Shown: in pieces, positions 14,101-15,076 of the stretch | Numbering within the stretch: the stretch's first letter is position 1 | Layout: every line of letters begins with the position of its first letter | Source of the DNA: CAMLQK01 sp964654135 | Lineage (GTDB): Bacteria > Patescibacteriota > Saccharimonadia > Saccharimonadales > UBA4665 | Assembly (NCBI GenBank): GCA_964654135.1 | Contig: CAZZHV010000030.1 | Coordinates: 1 to 15,076 of the forward strand | Length of the DNA stretch: 15,076 bases | Direction: 5' to 3' | Notes under the pieces: generated by a model | Told to the model about the DNA's origin: nothing | Seen by the model: only the letters and a program-made list of their open reading frames with translations | Databases searched by the model: none | Translations under genes and position numbers: made by a program

Positions 14101-14869
14101 CGACATGCAGTGGGTAGTCCTTGAGTGACATGCGCTTTTCATCGCTCAAGAACGAACCAGTACCAATACACAGCAGAATTTCGTGGGCGTCTTGGTCGGC
14201 ATGTTTGAGGTAGTGTGCGTCGCAGGTGACAACAACCTTAATATCCAGCTCTTTACCAAGCTTGAGTACACCCTGGTTCATCTTGCCTTGTTCGGCATTG
14301 TAAATAGGGTTTTCTGGGTGACCATGATCTTGAATTTCTAGGTAGTAACGATCGCCAAAGACACTCTTATACCAGCTGGCAATCTTTTTGGCTTTTTCAA
14401 AATCGCCATCACGAATAGCCGAACCAACTTCACCACCCATACAGGCGCTGGTAATAATCAAGCCTTCGTTATATTTCTCGAGTAATTCGTGGTCGATACG
14501 TGGGTAGTAGTAATAACCGTCAAGGTTAGCAATAGTACTGAGCTGGAACAAGTTGCGCAAACCTTGCTCGTTCATGGCATGAATAATCAGATGGAAACGC
14601 TGTTTGTCCTTCTGCGGATCTTTATCGGTATGTTTGCGGCTCGCCACATATGTTTCGATACCAATAATTGGTTTTATACCATTAGCAGTCGCTTCCTTAT
14701 AGAATTCGATAGCGCCCGACAACGTACCGTGGTCAGTCATTGCCACAGCTTCCATGCCTGTTTCTTTGACATAGTTAATCAGGTCTGGAATACGTGTCAG
14801 ACCGTCAAGCAGACTAAACTGCGTGTGGTTGTGCAAATGCACATAATCACTCGTCTTGAGTTCACTCAT
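11165..14869 (-). CDS. dnaE: DNA polymerase III alpha subunit
   Basis: This is the replicative polymerase. The 1234 residues are full length. The N-terminal PHP domain keeps the metal-site residues: His11 and His13 (HLHNH), Asp22, His47 (MTDHG), Glu72, the HL segment near 93, the Cys in TSACMGG and TCDAHY. The catalytic aspartates are Asp428 and Asp430 (PDVDIDI) and Asp582 (LLKMDFLGL). GPGRGSAAGS, ALYRPGP and the LRKAIGKKK segment belong to the palm and fingers. An OB fold lies at about 1018-1100, then a Lys/Ala-rich linker and a small C-terminal domain. Intact PHP ligands suggest possible 3'-5' proofreading within the subunit, as reported for other PHP-complete DnaE proteins. A stop lies in frame just upstream, so ATG 14869 is the first possible ATG. 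The AAGGGG site is about 18 bases away, unusually far. Confidence 0.98.
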   Translation of the reverse strand: MSELKTSDYVHLHNHTQFSLLDGLTRIPDLINYVKETGMEAVAMTDHGTLSGAIEFYKEATANGIKPIIGIETYVASRKHTDKDPQKDKQRFHLIIHAMNEQGLRNLFQLSTIANLDGYYYYPRIDHELLEKYNEGLIITSACMGGEVGSAIRDGDFEKAKKIASWYKSVFGDRYYLEIQDHGHPENPIYNAEQGKMNQGVLKLGKELDIKVVVTCDAHYLKHADQDAHEILLCIGTGSFLSDEKRMSLKDYPLHVEDPAEIIKRWGKDNPEVISNTREIADRVNLEIELGGILIPKFPVPEGETEESFLNKLVWRGLAWRYGGKTEEETANMTVEEARTYVPEAPIKRAEYELSIISQMGFNGYFLIVSDFISWGKDQGIIFGPGRGSAAGSIIAYAVKITDLDPLKYDLLFERFLNPDRISMPDVDIDIQDSRRDEVIQYCSQKYGSERVSNIVTFGRMFARNAVRDVARVLQVPYADADRLAKLIPQPVQGRHIPLSTSIVKDPDLRKEYESNEVSKRVIDQAMILEGTVRSHGVHACGVIIAPDDLVKFVPLEMAQKGVVTAQFPMGTVEELGLLKMDFLGLSNLTIINNCLRIVKRVYGKDINLSTIPLDTKIAYDLLGSGDTTGVFQLESAGMKRYLKELKPTVFEDIIAMVALYRPGPMQFIDDFIARKHGLKKIVYPHPSMENALKNTYGVLVYQEQVMQISKEVCGFTGGEADTLRKAIGKKKIDLMAKMKDKMIDGAERVSGIPRDLMERFWKQLEDFAAYCFNKSHAACYGLIAYWTAYLKAHYPAAFMAAVMTSDYDDTDRLAIEIAECKHMGIDVLPPDINESFLEFAVVRDPENPDNRKAPIRFGMNAIKNVGTGAVEEILRARKEGGKFTSLEDYLSKVNPRVVNRKNVESLIKAGAFDRFGNRSDLLHNLDMMLAYANRLQKEANSGQTDLFGLVTDGSAAIAKPALALEKAAEVFSPREQLIWERELLGLYLSQHPLAMFETFLSEQTMPMNELKPEHEGRGVVIGGAIADVREITTKNGQKMAFVKLEDKHAELELILFPGAYQQTAGLWERDKVIISRGKVSAKDRDGNLGEEVKILVDDAREVTSEQAQVYQPTGKKMRAPGSKRSAAASVTATKDRSVAVDTKSKAGQTEADIVEKPTTIQRCYIRLVDSHNQELLLGLKHVIDKAPGSTDVILVLGPATNKQIIKLPTGMSNTDENIKKLRDIIGSENVVVQ

Positions 14870-14904
14870 AGTGCGTGCGCGTTGTTACCCCTTTTGTATT
14901 ACCT

Positions 14905-14910
14905 ATTATA
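14905..14910 (-). promoter_or_regulatory. dnaE -10 element
   Basis: On the minus strand TATAAT (14910-14905) is a perfect -10. The predicted start near 14898 gives a leader of about 29 bases that includes AAAAGGGG. The -35 region is weak: TTCATT at an 18-base spacer is the best match. Confidence 0.6.
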
Positions 14911-14956
14911 GCGAATCATACACGGTTTAATGAAGAGCTAGCGGCTCGTTTTACAA

Positions 14957-15001
14957 CAGAAAAATAGCGTGCCAGGTATTTCCCGACACGCTATTTTTCT
15001 G
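14957..15001. terminator. Strong bidirectional terminator upstream of dnaE
   Basis: Arms 14957-14971 and 14987-15001 pair perfectly over 15 bases with a 15-base loop. The stem contains A-rich and T-rich runs on its outer half, so either strand yields a hairpin with a U-rich 3' side. It lies 16 bases after the stop of the right-edge minus-strand gene, which it should terminate before the dnaE promoter begins. Confidence 0.85.
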
Positions 15002-15017
15002 ACTATGTCCTCGAAAG

Positions 15018-15076
15018 CTACTTAGCTTCTTTTTTGAGGTAGGTCTTGAGGTGTTCAAGTGACTTGTTGGCGTCGT
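15018..15076 (-). CDS. C-terminal end of an unidentified gene (partial)
   Basis: The minus strand reads DANKSLEHLKTYLKKEAK followed by TAG at 15020-15018, then a terminator. Only 18 residues are visible; they are basic and helical. The stop followed directly by a terminator supports a real gene end. The product cannot be named from so little sequence. Confidence 0.6.
   Translation of the reverse strand, partial: DANKSLEHLKTYLKKEAK

Noticed and set aside
1..15076. tRNA, rRNA, CRISPR or mobile element
   Set aside because: I saw no cloverleaf, rRNA-like stretch, regular repeat array, transposase or integrase. Long DNA repeats are absent; the low-complexity stretch at about 8074-8320 encodes a protein linker.

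Overview
This window looks like a piece of a small bacterial chromosome, most likely a Candidatus Saccharibacteria (TM7, Patescibacteria) genome or a close relative. That assignment is inferred from the gene mix and protein style; no marker here proves it. Genes are dense and change strand often, most have their own promoter, and several lack a ribosome binding site. UGA is used as a stop (rnhB, yraN), which argues against the Patescibacteria that read UGA as glycine. The longest stretch without a gene is about 200 bases (6428-6630), and every gap holds recognisable regulatory sequence. I see no rRNA, tRNA, CRISPR array, insertion sequence or prophage gene.

Left edge to 1884: a near-perfect CIRCE operator (30-56) overlaps a leftward promoter whose heat-shock gene lies outside the window. 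Next come a 120-residue protein of unknown function and nusA, both leftward, probably one transcript from a sigma70-type promoter at 1815-1843. A hairpin followed by six U lies almost at the start of the nusA transcript. Divergent from nusA is a complete M1-family aminopeptidase (1885-4449).

4440-6627: rnhB and yraN are coupled by an ATGA overlap. In many bacteria rplS, rnhB and yraN sit together; here rplS is separated from rnhB by an opposite-strand 136-residue orphan gene with more G/C-ending codons, its own promoter and a shared terminator. This looks like an insertion into an old gene cluster.

6428-8568: the rplS promoter carries a perfect palindrome. Malic enzyme and a membrane-anchored surface protein with a Ser/Thr/Pro linker and four cysteines follow.

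8565-11164: a PilB/GspE-type ATPase lacking its usual cysteine cluster and a SPOUT RNA methyltransferase diverge from back-to-back extended -10 promoters 47 bases apart from start to start. A three-helix membrane protein follows.

11165-15076: a full-length DnaE with an apparently intact PHP metal site, a strong bidirectional terminator, and the last codons of an unidentified gene.

The most notable pattern is regulatory. At four starts (aminopeptidase, rnhB, malic enzyme, methyltransferase) a -10 element ends 7-8 bases before the start codon, and at two more (pilB, the membrane protein) 10 bases before. This predicts leaderless or nearly leaderless mRNAs. Other genes (nusA, the 120-residue gene, the surface protein) have normal leaders with Shine-Dalgarno sites. 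Three convergent pairs overlap tail to tail by 4-10 bases with no terminator between them.
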